The notes under the pieces were generated by a model. That model made no database searches, was not told the origin of the DNA, and saw nothing but the letters and a program-made list of their open reading frames with translations. DNA of 64,000 bases from Klebsiella pneumoniae (GTDB lineage: Bacteria > Pseudomonadota > Gammaproteobacteria > Pseudomonadales > UBA5518). Shown piece by piece: positions 62,296 through 64,000 of this stretch. Each line of letters opens with the position of its first letter. The first letter of the stretch is position 1. The stretch spans positions 124,001-188,000 of the forward strand of contig CAMAXE010000001.1 of the NCBI GenBank assembly GCA_945862145.1, given 5' to 3'. The position numbers and the translations under genes were made by a program.

Positions 62296-64000
62296 ATGTT
62301 CAGCAAACGTTTTCCCCCCCTTGTTGTCGCGCTGGCGGCACTGAACGCGGGATTCGCACAGGCCCTTGGCTTGGGTGAGATCACCCTCCACTCCCAGCTT
62401 GACCAGCCGCTCAATGCCGAGATCCGGCTTCGCGGTATGGGCGATCTGGACCCGGATCAGATCATCGTGCGGCTCGCGCCCGCCGCGGATTTCGAGCGTT
62501 CGGGCGTCGATCGTCTCTATTCGCTCACCGAGATGCGTTTTGACGTCAGGCCCGGGAAATCCGGCGAAGGCGTGGTTCAGATCCGCACCGAGCAACCCGT
62601 TCGCGAGCCTTATCTGGACTTTCTGATCGAGGTGCGCTGGCCGAGCGGGCGGGTGCTCCGCGAGTACACGGTGCTGCTCGATCTGCCCACTTACTCTGCA
62701 GAACCTCCGCCGGTCGTGCGCGCTCCTGATGTCACCGCCCCTGCTCGGTCTGCGCGTGCGCCCCGTGCCGCGGTCCGCAGCACCTGGAGCGGCGGCAGCA
62801 GCTATGACGTGCATTCCGGAGACACCCTCTGGAGCATCGCGAGCAGGACGCGTCCGTCCGGCGTATCCGTTCAGCAGATGTTGAAGGTGCTGCATCGGGA
62901 CAACCCCGAGGCCTTTGTAAACGGAGACATCGATCGCCTCCGTGCGGGCGTGGTACTGAGAGTTCCTGCTGATCTGTCCGACGTTACGGCCGATGCCGAT
63001 GCCGGCGGTGTGGATGGCGGAGCGCCGCAGTCGGCGCTGGAGTCACCGCCCCTGACGACCGATGTAGGGGGTTCCTCGGGCGCAGCCCCAGCCACACCCG
63101 ATGAGCAGGCTTATCTGCGCTTGGCTGGCGACAAGACGCCCTCCGGTGCCAGCGCAACCGGCGGCGAGCCCGGTGGTTCAGGAGATGGCAGCAGCCCGGG
63201 GCAGGGGGACATAGCAGCCGTCCAGGAGAACCTGTCTGCGAAGGAGCGCGAGAACGCCGAGCTTGCCTCCCGCGTCAAGGCGCTGGAAGAACAGGTCCAG
63301 AATTACCAGCGCGTCGTTGATTTGAAAAGTGATGTCATGGCTGCCGCGCAGACGGGCGCTGCAGCCCCTGCGGCTGGCGCCGCGAGCCCGGCACCGGCGC
63401 CGAAGCCCCCGGTTGCAGCCGCGCCTGAGCCCGGTTTGCTGGATATGCTGCTCGCCAGCAGCGTGGCTTTGGGAGCCACCTTGGGGGCGTTGGTGCTCGG
63501 TGTGCTTGGATTCCTTGTGCTGCGGCGTCGCGGTGGGGCGGCAAGCTACGCCGCGCTGCCCGATACGCAACAGCGTTACCGGGGCGCCGGTCGGAAGTCC
63601 GAACCTGAGCTACCGGGTGGGCGTGAACCTACCGTCCCGCCTGCGACACCCGTTGCCGCCGTGCCCGTATCGCCCCGGCCGGTGGCGGTGTTCCCCGCAC
63701 CGGTGGTCGCTCCCGTGGCACCGGCGTTCGCGATGGAGCCGGCAACGTCTCCGGAGCGAGATCAGCGCGAGCGCGAGCTAAGTGATCCCATCGGTGAAGC
63801 CGATATCTTTATTGCCTACGGGCGACGTGACAGGGCCATCGAAGTCCTGCACCTGGCGCTGGCCGCTGATCCCGAGCGCACTGCTGTGCGTCTGAAGTTA
63901 CTGGAAATGCTGGCTGAGCGCGGCGATCAGGCGGCTTTCCTTGCGGAATACGACCAGCTCCTCGCGCTTGGTCAGGACGATGACGTCGCGGCGGGCCGAG
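62296..64000 (+). CDS. fimV: FimV-like pilus assembly / polar hub protein, 3' end outside window
   Basis: 568 residues visible. Signal peptide (about 1-24), then the FimV N-terminal domain starting LGLGEITLHSQLDQPLNAEI, a LysM peptidoglycan-binding domain (about 170-222; YDVHSGDTLWSIA), a coiled coil (about 312-345), a membrane segment (about 383-405) and a cytoplasmic part rich in Pro/Ala with a TPR-like start (GEADIFIAYGRRDRAIEVL). In P. aeruginosa FimV supports type IV pilus secretin assembly and twitching. The asd-fimV order is the pseudomonad one. It continues past the right edge. Confidence 0.93.
   Translation, partial: MFSKRFPPLVVALAALNAGFAQALGLGEITLHSQLDQPLNAEIRLRGMGDLDPDQIIVRLAPAADFERSGVDRLYSLTEMRFDVRPGKSGEGVVQIRTEQPVREPYLDFLIEVRWPSGRVLREYTVLLDLPTYSAEPPPVVRAPDVTAPARSARAPRAAVRSTWSGGSSYDVHSGDTLWSIASRTRPSGVSVQQMLKVLHRDNPEAFVNGDIDRLRAGVVLRVPADLSDVTADADAGGVDGGAPQSALESPPLTTDVGGSSGAAPATPDEQAYLRLAGDKTPSGASATGGEPGGSGDGSSPGQGDIAAVQENLSAKERENAELASRVKALEEQVQNYQRVVDLKSDVMAAAQTGAAAPAAGAASPAPAPKPPVAAAPEPGLLDMLLASSVALGATLGALVLGVLGFLVLRRRGGAASYAALPDTQQRYRGAGRKSEPELPGGREPTVPPATPVAAVPVSPRPVAVFPAPVVAPVAPAFAMEPATSPERDQRERELSDPIGEADIFIAYGRRDRAIEVLHLALAADPERTAVRLKLLEMLAERGDQAAFLAEYDQLLALGQDDDVAAGR

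Overview
The window is a G+C-rich piece of bacterial chromosome, densely coding and almost entirely core genome. Gene content and order point to a gammaproteobacterium on the Pseudomonadales/Cellvibrionales side, possibly a marine OM60/NOR5-type relative. The main evidence is the block yceD-rpmF-fabD-fabG-acpP-fabF-pabC-mltG-tmk-holB-pilZ-tatD, the tusDCBE sulfur relay, the run tig-clpP-clpX-lon-hupB-ppiD, an EtfBA/ETF-QO pair, motAB, and leuCDB-asd-fimV. The lineage call is inference from synteny and protein character. I see no rRNA, CRISPR array, insertion sequence, integrase or phage gene.

Layout. 1-5.5 kb: a leftward tRNA-modification group (trmA, cut by the window edge; a shortened TrpD2/YbiB-like gene; tusEBCD) plus yccA, then a Lrp/AsnC regulator divergent from 4-hydroxyphenylpyruvate dioxygenase. 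5.5-11.3 kb: tRNA-Ser(TGA), RNase E with a long leader, rluC, a HAD phosphatase and a Maf pyrophosphatase. 11.3-20.5 kb: the fatty-acid/ACP block running into cell-wall (mltG), nucleotide (tmk), replication (holB) and type IV pilus (pilZ) genes; plsX and fabH are absent from their usual place. 20.6-31 kb: a cation diffusion facilitator, tRNA-Leu(TAG), trigger factor, ClpP, ClpX, Lon, HU, PpiD and a phosphopantetheinyl transferase, which is a protein quality-control region with a sigma-32-like promoter in front of lon.

31-42 kb: serA, a DUF1285 gene, the electron-transfer flavoprotein system (ETF-QO leftward, etfBA rightward), then a leftward polyamine operon of arginine decarboxylase, carboxyspermidine dehydrogenase and carboxyspermidine decarboxylase (the alternative spermidine route), and a DUF1214 protein. 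42-50 kb: motAB divergent from two GH17 beta-glucan genes (one fused to a GT2 synthase), a small membrane protein and rlmD. 50.3-57 kb: an eight-gene rightward group (DUF1145, secreted Cys-rich DUF3604 PHP-like protein, membrane parvulin, HupE/UreJ-type permease, VanZ-like, flavodoxin-like, XdhC-like and MobA-like). This is the least understood part of the window. 57-64 kb: a LysR regulator divergent from leuC-leuD-leuB, then asd and the start of fimV.

The best candidate for an undescribed system is the DUF3604-parvulin-HupE module, read here as a possible self-contained unit for making and metallating a secreted metalloenzyme. The permease would begin with histidine after signal-peptide removal. 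Other points of note are an in-frame internal deletion in the TrpD2/YbiB-like gene, a nearly leaderless yceD transcript predicted from a consensus promoter, and an approximately 480-nt RNase E leader.
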